Of a DNA stretch of 60,000 nt, positions 35,340-47,453 are shown piece after piece. Position 1 is the stretch's first letter. Every line of letters begins with the position of its first letter. The position numbers were made by a program, and so were the translations under genes. The notes below the pieces were generated by a model, which saw only the letters and a program-made list of their open reading frames with translations, was not told the origin of the DNA and did not search any database. This stretch comes from Membranipora membranacea (taxonomy: Eukaryota > Bryozoa > Gymnolaemata > Cheilostomatida > Membraniporidae), in assembly GCA_914767715.1 (NCBI GenBank), contig OU612065.1, positions 21,330,001 to 21,390,000 on the forward strand, written 5' to 3'.

Positions 35340-35930
35340 CTTGTCTGATTTATCAGTTGTTTTTTTTAATACTTTTTTAATTAATTTATTTATTATCAAT
35401 TATTAATTAATAATAATAATTAAATTTGAAATTATTAATATTATTATTATTTGATTAATTAATTATTTATTAATAAATATTATTTCATTATTTTTTATTC
35501 TCCCTTATTATATAACAACAACACAAATGGTGTGATATTGAATATATTTTATATGTTAGAATCATAAAGATATACAGTTTAGAGTTGATTGGTAATGAAA
35601 ACATAAGTTGTGTTATAAAAGGATTGGGGAACATAGTACCCCTACAGTTTTGGTGAACAAATCACCAAGATTCAGATATAGCTTGGTGGTATTTTACCAC
35701 TCCAGAAGTGGACTGCACCCCACGGCACACTTTTTCTAGGGTCGCCGACCCTTACCAGCGTTTCCAGGTTCCCAACTTTATGTTTTTAATACATTTTAAT
35801 TAATTTATTTTTTATCAATAATTAATTTAAGATAATATATAAATTTGATATTATTAATATTATTATTATTTGATTAATTAATTATTTATTAATAAATAAT
35901 ATTTTATTATTTTTAATACTTCATATGAAT
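35340..35930. repeat. Two direct copies of a very AT-rich repeat
   Basis: About 35354-35500 and 35785-35920 share TTTGATTAATTAATTATTTA and ATTATTAATATTATTATT blocks in the same order, about 430 bp apart. The sequence between is ordinary. They lie in the intron of copy C just upstream of its deleted exon, or in DNA separating it from the next. Confidence 0.8.
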
Positions 35931-37237
35931 CATAAAGTCTGAATTAAGCAGCTTGCACTGTACTTTGCATTTACTTTACATCAATATTTTTCGTGCAAAC
36001 AGAGGTTCAGTATCCGAATAAGCTTGAGAACTACTACTACCAATTCAAAAATTAAAATTACCTTTTCTGGCCAAACTGTCACATTTAGCTGAGGAAATAT
36101 TTTTGCTCTTCCTTTTTCAACGTCATTTAACTGAAATGAAGTCAGTAGAAGAAATATAGAATTATACTCCCACAGCACAACATCATAAATTTACATGTAG
36201 AGCTGATTGAAATCTACATTAGTTTTCCAGATACAATTTCAAAATGTAGTTATTTTATGTATGTATGTAAAACTTGTCATCAAAGCAATCCGTGGTTTAG
36301 TTTAAGATCATGCCTATATGGTTAGGCAAGAGATTATGATAATCATGTTAGATGAAGCAGGCTCAGTTTTACAATTGAAAGGAAATTGACCAGTAGAAGG
36401 TAGTCAAATTCAGCGTTTAGATCTTTTACTCACATAGAAGATCCATGTGGCTATTCTGTTACCTTGACCTGGAAACACTTCATCAACCTCAAGTTTCTAT
36501 AAGATAGAGTGAAATATTTCCGCAGTGAAGAAAAATTATTATACATTTTTTTATTGCTGTGAGAGAAGCTTGTACTACTAGGCTTCTACTTTCTCATGAT
36601 CTGTATATAGGCATGAAAAACATTGGACAGCATAAATTCTACCATCTGGTTTCATTTGAAAATATACGATCGGGTTCCCATTGCAGTCTCAACTCATACA
36701 GCTGTAACTCAGGCGGTTAGTAGGTCAATAAAAAATCCTGGGTTGATTCCTGTGATACATGAGGATGTTTTTCGAATTTGCTACATCCATGAGCAAAAGA
36801 ACATTCATCTCCTCAACAGTTGAACTAAATAATTTCCGTAGTCAACCAACTGAATACCTTCAAACTTCCAAAAGTTACGCCTGTACTGCCTTGATGGATG
36901 GCCGACTATGTGTCATGACCGTTAACATATAAATAATAATTGTACATTATAATTTGTACTAAAATTTATGTTAATATTGCTACTAATATTCATACATTTA
37001 TGGTCACATGAAAATAACTTGATAGTAGGCAAACAAAAGGTTGTATGCTTTTAAACTAACTTCCAGTTTCCTCCTGTGTACCTACCTCTTCATCCAGCCA
37101 ATCAGTGTGTGGTAAGTAAAAGCCTCCTACCCCGTAGCTCAAGACCTGCAAAAGCATACGCTAATCATGGTGAATAGATGTCACTCAGTGACAACCAAGG
37201 CTGCTGGTAGCAACCCTGCCAGTGTTTTTAGTGTATG

Positions 37238-37390
37238 TATTGTACTGGTAACATGTACTTGCGTACTTGTGTACACAAGTACCATGTACATGGGTACACG
37301 AGTACAAGAGTACACGAGTACACGTCTACTCGTGTACTCGTGTACTCGTGTACTCGTGTACTTGTGTACGCATGTACGCGTGTACTCATG
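37238..37390. repeat. Inverted GTAC decamer array
   Basis: GTAC occurs about every 10 bp. The left part reads GTACACGAGTAC and the right part GTGTACTCGT; the array switches orientation near 37325, giving a long perfect-to-near-perfect hairpin. It lies in the intron between the 37863 and 37145 exons of P4H copy C. Three overlapping open frames here are artefacts of the repeat. Confidence 0.93.
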
Positions 37391-38908
37391 AAATCATTGT
37401 ACTGCAAGACATCATTGTACTGCGAGAAAGCAGCGCTTTAAAGGAACAGTAAGGTCAATGGAAGAGCCTAATTATGCTGAAAGATTGTAAATGTTGAATG
37501 ATTAGCACTGCATTGAAACACACCGTTTGAAACCTGCCCTGGAGATTATTGTGAAGTATTAAAGGTGCTGTGATTAAGGTTTCGGATAATCAGATTTGCA
37601 TCGATCGAATTTCGCAGGTCTAATAGTGAGCTTCATATACACACCCTTACTTGGAATGGTTCAGCTGTTGCAAGATCGAGATCTAGAATAGCTCCAATAC
37701 GTCTGGATAAAGCCTCAATGACTTCACCCTCATCATCATATACCCAGCCTGAGTTACTAGATCTCACTACATTGTCTTTGTAGCGATGTTCAGCAGTTAT
37801 CTCTCCTGACTTTTCTAGCTCTTCATCATCCTGCTCTGATCTCACCATCATTGAGTCGGCAAACTGAATCAAATTAACACGGCAGTAAAACAGAACAACC
37901 GACCCCCCTGTCCCGGGGTAAAATGCTTAATCAAGACAGGCTACAACTTGTGGTTGTGTTCGAAATAACTATTCCATCTAATCCGATCTGGTTCTATTCA
38001 TTATTGTGATTTGCAATGATAAAGGTATGAAATTTATGTGATAGCTGGTACTAATATTGGTCTCTAGTTTTTCTACTGCAGGAGAACACGACGCATACTG
38101 ATAACGAAGACTGCCATCTGCTCTTATCATCTTTCTTCAATTTGGCCAAGGCTAGTTTCCAAGTTTTTTCCTGATCAAAGTATAGATGTTTTTGAATAAG
38201 TATTAATTAATCAATATCCTAGTAGGTGACATCGCTTACCCTGTCAGTAGCTGACGCTTTTAATAACGCGATCTCCCAATCTGTCATAACGCTGTGAAAA
38301 AATGAGAGACCTATTTCTGAATTCAATTCTTCTAAATTGCCAGGTGAGAGTAACAACAAGGGATGATCTTCATTTGTGTAGTAGTAGCATTTGAGTCCTC
38401 TTGTATTTTCTTCTTTAACCTGAGAAAGGGAATTCAGGAAATGGTTTACTTTGGTTGGACAAAAAAAATATGCAAAAATACCTGTTGATCGTCCCTTATA
38501 TTGAACAAGGATGAGACAACTTCAATAAAAAGAGCTATCAATACATTATGCCTGTATTTCAGGTTGCTCCCATTCTAGTGGTGAGGCGTCCGCTCAATGG
38601 GAAGCGAACTCCAAATGATCTAGTTTCACCTGTTCAATTTCTCCTCTGCAGAGCATGCTGTGATGTTCCGAGGACTCTAAATCCTCTTCAGTTTCCTCAT
38701 GATCAGCTTCAGCAGTGTACTGGCGTATTTTCCTCGCCGGTAAATTGACAATTGTGTAAGCGGCCATATCGGGACCACCTATTCGCTCGATGTACTTTTT
38801 TTGGTCCTCCTCTAGTTTGGATATTGTGTCGTTATGATCCCCATCCTCAGATAGGTAGTAGCTGAGAAGCTCTTTGTTAGCAAATAGAGCGTGCGGAACA
38901 TTATCTTG

Positions 38909-40328
38909 CTAAAATAAACTTGTATTTTAGCGAGTCAGTGGTGGGTTTCGTATGCTGTAGGGAAGCAAGGTTACCCACATTAATAATCAGGAATAATATG
39001 ACAAAGGAAAATAACAAAAGACTTCCTGATGACAAGAACACAAATAATGCTTCAAAAACACATTGATTAAGAACATGAAACATGATAGTCTTAAGCTTAG
39101 GTGATTCTATACCTTTAAACCGAAAGCCTTCCAACTCAATTTATTTTAGTGTTTAGCAAGCTACACAGGTCTCACTTAACAGCTTAGCTACAAAAATCCA
39201 AATTAAAGGCAGGCCAATGAATGCAGCAATTGGACAAAGTTCCAAATGATCTAAACTTTGTTTGGAAGATCACCTATACAGTAAAACTATAGAACTCTGC
39301 ATGCGATAACACTATGTTCGCTTGTAAAGAGAATAAACAGCACTTATGCTCATGTTATCGAGAATTTATGTGCTGGCCCCTAGATATTTTGTAACCAGCG
39401 GAAAAATGGGGGAATGCGCCATTCCATAGTTCATTTGGTCCGCATGCTATCACACTAGGTTTGCTTGTACAGAGGATAGAAAACTCTTATGCTACAGGGA
39501 TCTTTGAGCCAATTTCATAGCTTACACCAGTTGTTCAACAAGCTTAGGTAGTTCTACCTTCAAACCGAAAGCCTTTCAACTCAATTTAGCAAGCTATATA
39601 GGTCTCGCTTGAAAGCTCAGCTGCAAACATCCATGTTCGAGTCCCGGCCATGGCAGATGTTTTTCATTTTCAAAATCAAAATTATTATATAATATAATTA
39701 TTGTGTATCTGAGAAGCCTGTATTATGTCTATCAAACTCAAATCTCTGCATTAGATTGAAAAGTTTATTACTTTGAACGGTGTTGCCACTAGTCTTAGTC
39801 TAACATTTAATTACTATCTGTACTAGTGCCAACACCTACTAGGGAACTACCATCCAAAAGTGAGAGAGAAAGCTGCCAAAATAAATTGCTTCCTGTACAC
39901 CATATAACTGAGATGGCTGAGAATGATATAGTATAACATCAAGAGCTCCTTTGTAGACAGGTAATGAATATATACCAGGCTTACAATAGTTGATTTACCT
40001 TTGCCTCCCTCAGCCCGCATACCATAACATTCAGAGCTAACTCCATGCTCAGAGCATCTTTGGCTAACAAATAGAAATAGCTGAGAGCCATTCACTCTCA
40101 ATAATCAGAAGGAGCGTAGTTTAGACTATGCCAATAATCAGTACTCATACTACTTGCTGTGACACCAAGTTTGAGTTTTTTTAGCATCAGTCAGCATATT
40201 TTCAGTAGTCAGTGGTTCTGTGGAAAATATGGCCTCATTCACATATCACTTCTCCCCACTTAGGCATGTAGGACAATTGATACAAAGTAATTCCTCGCTC
40301 AACTGGTGAGCGATGTTGTACATTTTTA
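38909..40328. other. Upstream of P4H copy C: no N-terminal exons seen
   Basis: I searched for the TPR and signal-peptide exons present in copy B and found none. 39540-39660 contains a tRNA-like 3' half (GTTCGAGTCCCGG), probably SINE-derived; related sequence lies at 39100-39190. No gene recognised. Confidence 0.5.
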
Positions 40329-40692
40329 TTAAGCTGCGTTTACGCGTCCGACAAATCGGCTAATAATAACAACTCCGACACAGATTATGAATCTGCTCTA
40401 TAATCGTTGTCTGTCAACATGTCAACAATACGCTATTTACACACTGTTCATGCCTAACCAATTTCAACCCAAACTTCCAACCCAACTTGTCTCTGATTGG
40501 CTAGTGAATCACTGCTGCGCTGTTATTGGCTGAACCACGTTGTGACATTGTCACAAGTGAACGATTTTGAACAATACAGATTTAAACACCGATTTAAACA
40601 CAGAATAACTGTTTACACCGTCAGTCAAATCGGTGACCTGTGTCGAAGTTGTCATTTTTAGCCGATTTGTCGCATGTGTAAACGCAGCTTAA
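40329..40692. mobile_element. TTAA-flanked MITE, about 356 bp
   Basis: Inverted ends GCTGCGTTTAC...CGACAAATCGGCTAA and the reverse complement at 40655-40688 are flanked by TTAA at 40329-40332 and 40689-40692. TTAA duplication points to the piggyBac group, but because the flank is palindromic a shorter duplication (TA or TAA) with longer ends is also possible. No coding capacity. Confidence 0.85.
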
Positions 40693-41330
40693 AGTAGAAG
40701 ACAACACTGGCACCACTAAATACATATCAAGATGCAAATTAGTCTTCACCAGTAGGCAACATACTCAGCAATAGAAATCTGATGTATAATCTTTGGAACT
40801 GCACCACAGGGCAGTCAGTAGCCCCTCCACCCCATGGCTGCAATAAACTGAATTAAGTTGAGAAGCTACTATAATATCAAAGAAAATGCTTAATTTTTGG
40901 TATTGAAAGCAATAACATGGTTTTTGTAGATCATTTTGTAACTGAGATGACTGTTTATATATTAAGAATGACACAACAAAGATAACTGCTTCGATTCTAG
41001 AAAAAAATTATTTTATACATCAATTTTTTCCAATAATATATTTATTTGGAGAGTACGGGTATTTGTGTTACTCAAACAAAATGGTGGAAGAGAGTTTGTA
41101 ATTGAAATAATTAAAATTTTCAAATTTAACATTTATTTATAACATCTAAATTTAGAAGGAGTACATCATTACGCATCAAATACCAAAATATAACTTTTGT
41201 GGTTGTCTACCACTTTAAGTAGCAAAGTTTTCTGATAATTCTGCTAGCATAGTTTAGCTGATAGTATAGCGATATTCTAGTTATGCAGTTGCTGCCAATA
41301 TTAACAGATTGCACAATATATAACGTAGGG

Positions 41331-42181
41331 CAGCTGTGGGCAACCTCCGGCCTTTTTGCCAGTGTGGCCTAATGGGTAATCTTTTGCGGCCTAATTGTAG
41401 CCTTATGTCCTTGAAAATCATACACTCAAGTTTTAACTGTCATGTGGATATCCAAGTATGCATTACCCTCTTCAAGCACAATTCATTGTTGGGATATCAA
41501 AATAATTTATTGCATTCTGTATTTATCATGCGTTAAGTTACTTACATGCTAGCAACTCAAGGAAATCCCCTATTCTAAACAAAATCATCATAAATGTACT
41601 GGCGCCAACTACTCTTTCACAAGCTTCCATTCGAATAAATACCCCAAACAGTGAAGACATCGTCTTTATATTGTGAGAGAAAAGCAATTTAATCAATTCT
41701 TTCACCTTTGGATAATATTTCAACTACAAACTATTTTTTGCAGAGCTGTCATTTTGAGCAAGAGCGGCAAAGTTGTTCTATCAAAAATTTGACATGTTAC
41801 AATTGCTCCAGCATTTCAGCTGAAATTTTCCAGATTGAATCTCATTGACAAGTATGCAAATATTTACTGCACCTCTTGAGCGCCCATCCTGCCCTTCGCC
41901 CTACTGCTTGAAACACTGGGAAACAGGTATGAACGAAACCGTTTCCCAGACACAAAACTTAGTAGATTAGATAAACAAGATAAAGTAGTTCTGTTAAACT
42001 GATGCGAGTACGAAAATATGATGCCTATTGCAACATAACAATAACATTTTTAGTTTGTATAAAATACACAGTGCAAATTTATACTTTGCGTTACAAGTTT
42101 ATGCCGGAAAAATATGTTGTGGCTTTTCGTGTTGATTCTGCATAAAATGCGGCCTTCCTCAAAAAAGGTTGCCCACCCATG
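41331..42181. mobile_element. hAT-like non-autonomous element, tandem copy 1
   Basis: Starts CAGCTGTGGGCAACC and ends with GGTTGCCCACCCATG, that is, 15-bp imperfect inverted ends of hAT/Charlie type. 851 bp, no transposase frame. It is followed after 8 bp (CTCTAGAT) by a second copy. Confidence 0.8.
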
Positions 42182-42189
42182 CTCTAGAT

Positions 42190-43029
42190 CAGCTGTGGGC
42201 AACCTGCGGCCTTTTTGCCAGTGGGCCTAATGGGTAGTCTTTTGCGCCCTAATTGTGGCCTTATGTCTGTGAAAATCTCACATTCAATTTTTTACTGTCA
42301 TGTGGATGTCCAAGTATGCATTACCCTGTTCAAGCACAATTCATTGTTGGGATATCAAAATATTGGCATTCTGTATCGACCATGCGCTAAGTTACTTACA
42401 TGTAGAAAAAAAAGGAAATTCCCAAGCCATTCTACACAAAAGCATCATGAATGTACTGGTGCCAACTACTTTTTCACGCGCTTCCATTTGAATAAATACC
42501 CCAAACAGTGAAGAAATTGTCGTAATAAATTGTGAGTGAAAAGCAATTTAATCAATTCTTTCACCTTTGGATATTTAACTACAAACTGTTTTTTTGCAAA
42601 GCTGTCATTTTGAGCAAGAATGGAAAAGCTGTTCTATCAAAAATTTGACATTGTTACAAGTGCGCCAGCATTTTGCCTGAAATGTTCCAGATTGAATCTC
42701 ATTGACAAGTATGCAAATATTTACTGTACTTCTTGAGCGCTCATCCTGCCCTTTGCCCTACTGCTCGAAACGCTGGGAAACAGCCATGTACACAATCGTT
42801 TGCCAGACACGAAAATCCAGTAGATTAGATAAACAAGATAAAGCTAAACTGATGCTTATTGCAACATAACAATAACATTTTTATCGACACATAAATCTGC
42901 TTTAGTTTGTATACAATAGTGCGAAATTATACTTCGCGTTAAAGTTTGTGCCGAAAAAATATGTTGTGGCCTTTTGTATTGATTCTGCATAAAATTTGGC
43001 CTTCTTAAGAAAAATGTTGCCAACCCATG
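42190..43029. mobile_element. hAT-like non-autonomous element, tandem copy 2
   Basis: 840 bp, clearly related to copy 1 along its whole length with scattered substitutions and small indels (for example around 42225-42260 and 42800-42860). Starts CAGCTGTGGGCAACC and ends TGTTGCCAACCCATG. The 8-bp flanks of the two copies do not match, so this is not simply two independent insertions with clean target duplications. Confidence 0.78.
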
Positions 43030-43184
43030 ACGGGTATGGTACAACACAGAAGAGTTGAACATAAGTATTTTGTCGGGTCATCACACTCATTGCGAAGAGT
43101 TTTCTGTGCTTACAAAATTTGTGAGCGGACAATTCGAATGGAATGCTTTTGAGTTCCATCATGACGAAAAGAAAGGATTTGCTC

Positions 43185-43245
43185 CGGCGGGGTTTTGAAC
43201 CTGGGCCTCCCGCGTTATAGACTTTGATGCTACCTTGCACAGCAA
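43185..43245 (-). repeat. tRNA-derived fragment
   Basis: The minus strand carries a T-arm-like GGTTCAAAACCCCGCCGGAGC and an anticodon-arm-like CTATAAC. No acceptable A box lies upstream, so it is a SINE or tRNA remnant. Confidence 0.5.
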
Positions 43246-44829
43246 TATCTATTCATTACAGGAGATCTTGCCTGGTCATCTAAATACAAACTCATTGAAT
43301 ACAATGTCAATCCAATTATATAATAGAACTGAACTAGAACTGACTAGAACTGTAAAGGCTTATACTATAACTATACAATAGGAATGATGAATGTAATTTA
43401 TTTAGCAGGCAGGGTTAATCACACAATAATGGTTGCTGGATGGGGAATGATATATGGGTCAGTTTCGAACAATTCTAGAATTGTACAGAATTGTCCAACA
43501 ATTGTTGGGTATAAAACGCAGTGGATTGTCCTGAAACTATCTTAATAAATGAGATTGAACTCACATTGATGTTTAACATTCTTCATATCGGCTTTTCATA
43601 TTTGAAAGAAAGAGGTGTAGCTACCATGACGAACGCCTTCTTAAACCACAAGAACTCCTTCATACAGTCATACCGCCACCCATCTTGATTTTCTGAGAGC
43701 CAAAACCAAAAATATATGTCAAAAGAGCTTTCCAAAATATCTCACTTACAGAGATGTTGCCAGGTAATTTGCCCTTTTAAATGCTTTTCTTTCACCAAAA
43801 CAGAAAAACAGATCATTTGTTTTGTTTTTTCACCAATAAAATGGTTCATTATACAATTTGTTCCGTTGCCAATCCATCCCTAATTTATCAAAAACTATTG
43901 TTATCGAATAAATACAAAAAACTGAGCCTTACCATACGAAGGCCTTCCGCAGAATGAAGCACCCAGTCACTCAGTCATAGTCAGTCAGTAATTATGTGCT
44001 TTCTTTTTGACCTTCAAACACAGACCGGGTGAATGTGAATGGTTTTGTTGACACCAAGTTATTCCTACTCAAACGGGAATATTTTCTATGCATTGATTTG
44101 ACATGATTGCAGGTTACAATTAAAATGAATTGCTGCAAAGCTCATTTACTGTTGACAGTCTACGTTCCGAGTCCCATCCCAATACAATCTCTGACAAAAA
44201 TTCGTGAAAATATGATACTAACGTTGAGTGTTCTAGACGAACAGTCTCTGTTCTAGCTATCTTACGTCCTATAGCTTTTTAACATTTTTATATACCTTTA
44301 TTATAGTTCTACTTATTCTAGTTTTTATAGTAAGCGCTAAACACATTACTATAAACCTGAACACTAAGTGTTACTCTTATTAATGTAAATATCACTGGGG
44401 TAGACAAAGGGACATTTCAGTATATTGGCTTTTTGTTCTGAAAGATAGTTTTTTGTGACTTCTTGACTATAAACATAAAAGCAGGTGCTGCTAATGTGAA
44501 TGAGACAACATCACTTTTTCATCATCAACCTACAAGATACTTTCAGTATTTTGTTTTCATCCAGGAGTGTATAGATGAATCCCCCCACCCTCCACTACAG
44601 TCAAATTTCATTATTCCATATTATTGTTCTGCTCTGAAAAATTGAAATCGATTGGTTATATGTGTCACCAGATATTTTCAATGCTGTGAATCAATCAGAT
44701 GGTTTGCATACGCCGAACAGCAATCATATGTTGTTTCAAGCGATCCACCCCTGCGAGCTTCCGCAATGTAACCCTATCAAATATTGACATGTAAAAGATG
44801 TGAGATGTAGAATTGTACTGTAGAGATGA
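43246..44829. other. Gene-free stretch upstream of the D8C gene
   Basis: AT-rich, with a few short direct repeats (GAACTAGAACTGACTAGAAC near 43325) and no recognisable exon on either strand. Confidence 0.45.
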
Positions 44830-44837
44830 TATATAAG
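44830..44837 (+). promoter_or_regulatory. TATA box of the D8C-domain gene
   Basis: TATATAAG, with an initiator-like TCATTT at 44860-44865, about 30 bp downstream, and the proposed first exon (ATG at 44924) shortly after. The spacing is right for a TATA-driven Pol II promoter. Confidence 0.6.
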
Positions 44838-44923
44838 TGCGAGTGATCAGTTTAGTGTCTCATTTGTATAGGTACTCTCAGCATTGACGTCTCTCCATGG
44901 GAAACTCCTCTTACTGAAGAAAA

Positions 44924-46704
44924 ATGCAGGTGAGCAAGTTAATAAGACTGTGTCGCAGTGTTAATCTGTAGGCAAATCTGAAATCTAATACAATTTTAGT
45001 TTTGACAAGAATTGACTGAAAACTATCAACATTTGTTCATTCTCAACTTCTATAGTATTTATTTTCTTGGCGAATTCCCTGATATTACGATAAAAGAAAA
45101 TTGGGGCTCCTTTCAGTCTATGTGAGACCATAACTCCTTGTTATTGTGGTCTACATTTCCTAAGATTGCGGCACAGGGGACTTCACTTTGGGATTCTGAG
45201 CCAAGGTGTTTGGTGATGGAGCAAATAATTGTTTTCACCTTCGCCTAAAGCTTCAAACTTTGTTGGTACTGTTCACACTAAGTTGAAGAAAAATGCTTTT
45301 TGTTTGGATGTGTTGTTACTCATATGCATAATATGCATATGAGTTACAATACATCCAAACAAAAAGCATAAGCCTGTGTAGACTATCTATGTTGCAGTGT
45401 TTTATATAACTGAAACTAGGGGTTTTAAGGTTTTAGGATAACCAATGCAACTCAACTTGATACAATGAATAGAACACACTCACCTGAAATATGTCTCAGT
45501 ACAAAGTTCTCAGCGTATTGTCAAATCCTATCAATCTGCTGATCAAGTCACAAATGAGACATAATTTATCACAAATAACGTATACCATGTTCATTCCAAT
45601 TTTTGAGATTGCAAAAGATTTAGCAGCTTATTGCACACAATTTGATGTTAATATTCATCTCAGAAAATTCAATTCGGAAAAATCTACATCAAAATGAAGA
45701 CAAGATGCTGCTGAATTTAAAGCAAGTTCCAAACTGATTATCCAATCAAAAATGATCAAGTTATCAACTAAAAACCCTAACTGTGGACTGCAAATCAATG
45801 ATAGCATCCAATATCTTAAGTTCCTCACTTGAGCTGTATATAGTGTCCTGTCTAGGTTTATTATCAAGTCTATGGATGCAATAAACTGAATGTTTTCAAC
45901 GCAATAAGTCTATAGGAAATTTCCCTACAAAATGAAAATCTAGAGCCAGTAATTATACATCAGGTATCAGCTCTCAAATATTTATAATTTCAGGTCGGAA
46001 GTAACCAGCTGATGTTCCTGTTGGTGGTTCTGAGTTCGCTGCTCTGTCCCTCACTTCAGATCTCACCCCGTGACACGTCAGGTGAGAGCGAGCTGAACAG
46101 ATACAGAGCTCTTATCGATCTTCTGATCAGCTGTAAAAATGGGAACTGGTCGCTAATCAACAAAGATAACCGACCAATAACCTTATCATTCACAGTCGAA
46201 CATTCATATACAAACAAATCATCTCAACTCACACCTCTACTATCATCGTCATCTACAGCGACTCCTTTGCCTTTGCCGACCACAACAAGAAAGCAACAAC
46301 CATTAGCATGTCAGCTAGCCTCCAATCTGAATGAAGCCTGGCGTCATGAATACAGTCCAGCAGGTCAGGAACCCATCAATGGATCATACAACTGTGACCC
46401 AAGTGATATGACGAAGCAAGGCAATCCCTGGTTCAGGTTCTCCGGTTCTGCTGGGGTTCGTCTCGCCGATCACTGCATACCAGGCCGAAGATGTGGCACC
46501 CATATCACTTTATGGAGTAACGCCACAATGCCAACTGATATTGGAGTCGTCACTACCATCCCACTGTATGGGTCACTAGGCAGCTGTTTTGGAATGAGTT
46601 TCACCTGCTCAGTGATGAGATGCTCAGATAAACCGAACGATTTCATCTACAGATGGACCAGTAATAGAATCATCTGTAACACAGGATTCTGTGGGATGTC
46701 TTAG
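44924..46704 (+). CDS. Secreted D8C (uromodulin/GP2/OIT3-like) domain protein
   Basis: The main exon is 45994-46704. A first exon ending ATGCAG at 44929 (donor GTGAGC) joins in frame to give MQVGSNQLMFLLVVLSSLLC, a signal peptide; translation could also start at the internal ATG at 46012. The mature protein has a short helix-like region, a Ser/Thr/Pro-rich linker (about residues 80-105) likely to carry O-glycans, then a D8C domain: YNCD, NPWFRFSGSAGVRLADHC, RRCGTH, ... VMRC ... IICNTGFC. The WYRFxGxAG...CxxxxRCGTH signature is characteristic of uromodulin and GP2. Unlike uromodulin there is no zona pellucida domain; the protein ends with the D8C. It has several N-glycosylation sites (NWS, NKS, NAT). 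About 238 residues; intron 1064 bp. Likely an extracellular lectin-like or mucosal protein. Confidence 0.88.
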
Positions 46705-46734
46705 TTTCCTACGCAAGTTTGTTGCACTAATTCA

Positions 46735-46740
46735 AATAAA
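46735..46740 (+). terminator. Polyadenylation signal AATAAA of the D8C gene
   Basis: AATAAA lies 31 bp after the TAG stop, with a second AATAAA at about 46756. The cleavage site is expected 10-30 bp further on. Confidence 0.65.
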
Positions 46741-46769
46741 TTTCTTGTTGCAAATAAAAATAAGAGGAA

Positions 46770-47453
46770 ATCGGTTTGATTCTAAACAGTAAAGTCCAAA
46801 CTTTTCAGTAGTATGACAATCATCACAAGTTTTTAATGAGTGATGTCTATTATGTTTCCTCTATTTATAATATGATCAGTCATGATATTATTATTATCTG
46901 ATTATCTTGTTATATGTGTTAAATTATATTATATTATATCTAGCAAGAATATTATAATATTGTGTAAGTATTATTCATGTTTTAAGTCTCACAATGGTTG
47001 TACTGAACCTATGGATGTCTTAGCATCCTGCATAAGCGCTGTGTAACTGTTAGAATGATTATTTCTGTTTAAATTCTTATCAGCACATTACAAGTATATA
47101 TTATTATGTCAGTTCTTTCTAAAATTTAGAGATAAATTGTCACCAAATACAACAGATAGTACAGGTGTGATAACAGTAATGATATACATATATGATAATA
47201 TAATAGGGAAATCAGCAAATTCTGAGCTGCCGATATAAGTGAAGATTCAAAATTTAGACAAAAACCTATTAAAAATACATGAACATAACTGACTAAGGTA
47301 GCATGTAAAATTATGATTTGATTTCAGCTTAAATCATCCAACTTGCATAGTAGAGGAGCATATGGCATCAGAGCATTGAGCATCAAAACATAATAAAAAT
47401 CATGAAAGTTAAAAAAATTTCAGGCCTCCTGATTTGAAAAATATAAGAAAACT
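46770..47453. other. Gene-free stretch after the D8C gene
   Basis: AT-rich 3' flank with a TATATTATATTATAT run near 46925. No exon recognised. Confidence 0.45.

Larger units (their letters stand above)
35123..38908 (-). pseudogene. Prolyl 4-hydroxylase alpha copy C, disabled (frameshifting deletion, missing ends)
   Basis: Exons in order: 38908-38630 (ends CRGEIEQ), 38419-38240, 37863-37651 (ends DLATAEPFQ), 37145-37086 (GVGGFYLPHTDW, HxD present), 36496-36434 (GNRIATWIFY), 36130-36062 (LNDVEKGRAKIF) and 35172-35123. Lengths and phases match copies A and B up to the last one, which is 50 nt instead of 97. The 47-nt deletion removes the segment before HAACPVLEGYKW and shifts the frame. No final STKWFHNY exon is visible downstream, and neither the TPR exon nor the signal-peptide exon is found upstream to 41 kb. 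The first exon has an insertion of about 13-16 codons relative to the other copies. Apart from the deletion the remaining exons are open, so loss looks recent or the 3' end has been replaced. Confidence 0.8.

Noticed and set aside
37167-37452. Three overlapping frames encoding repeated STR/VYS motifs
   Set aside because: All arise from the GTAC decamer array.
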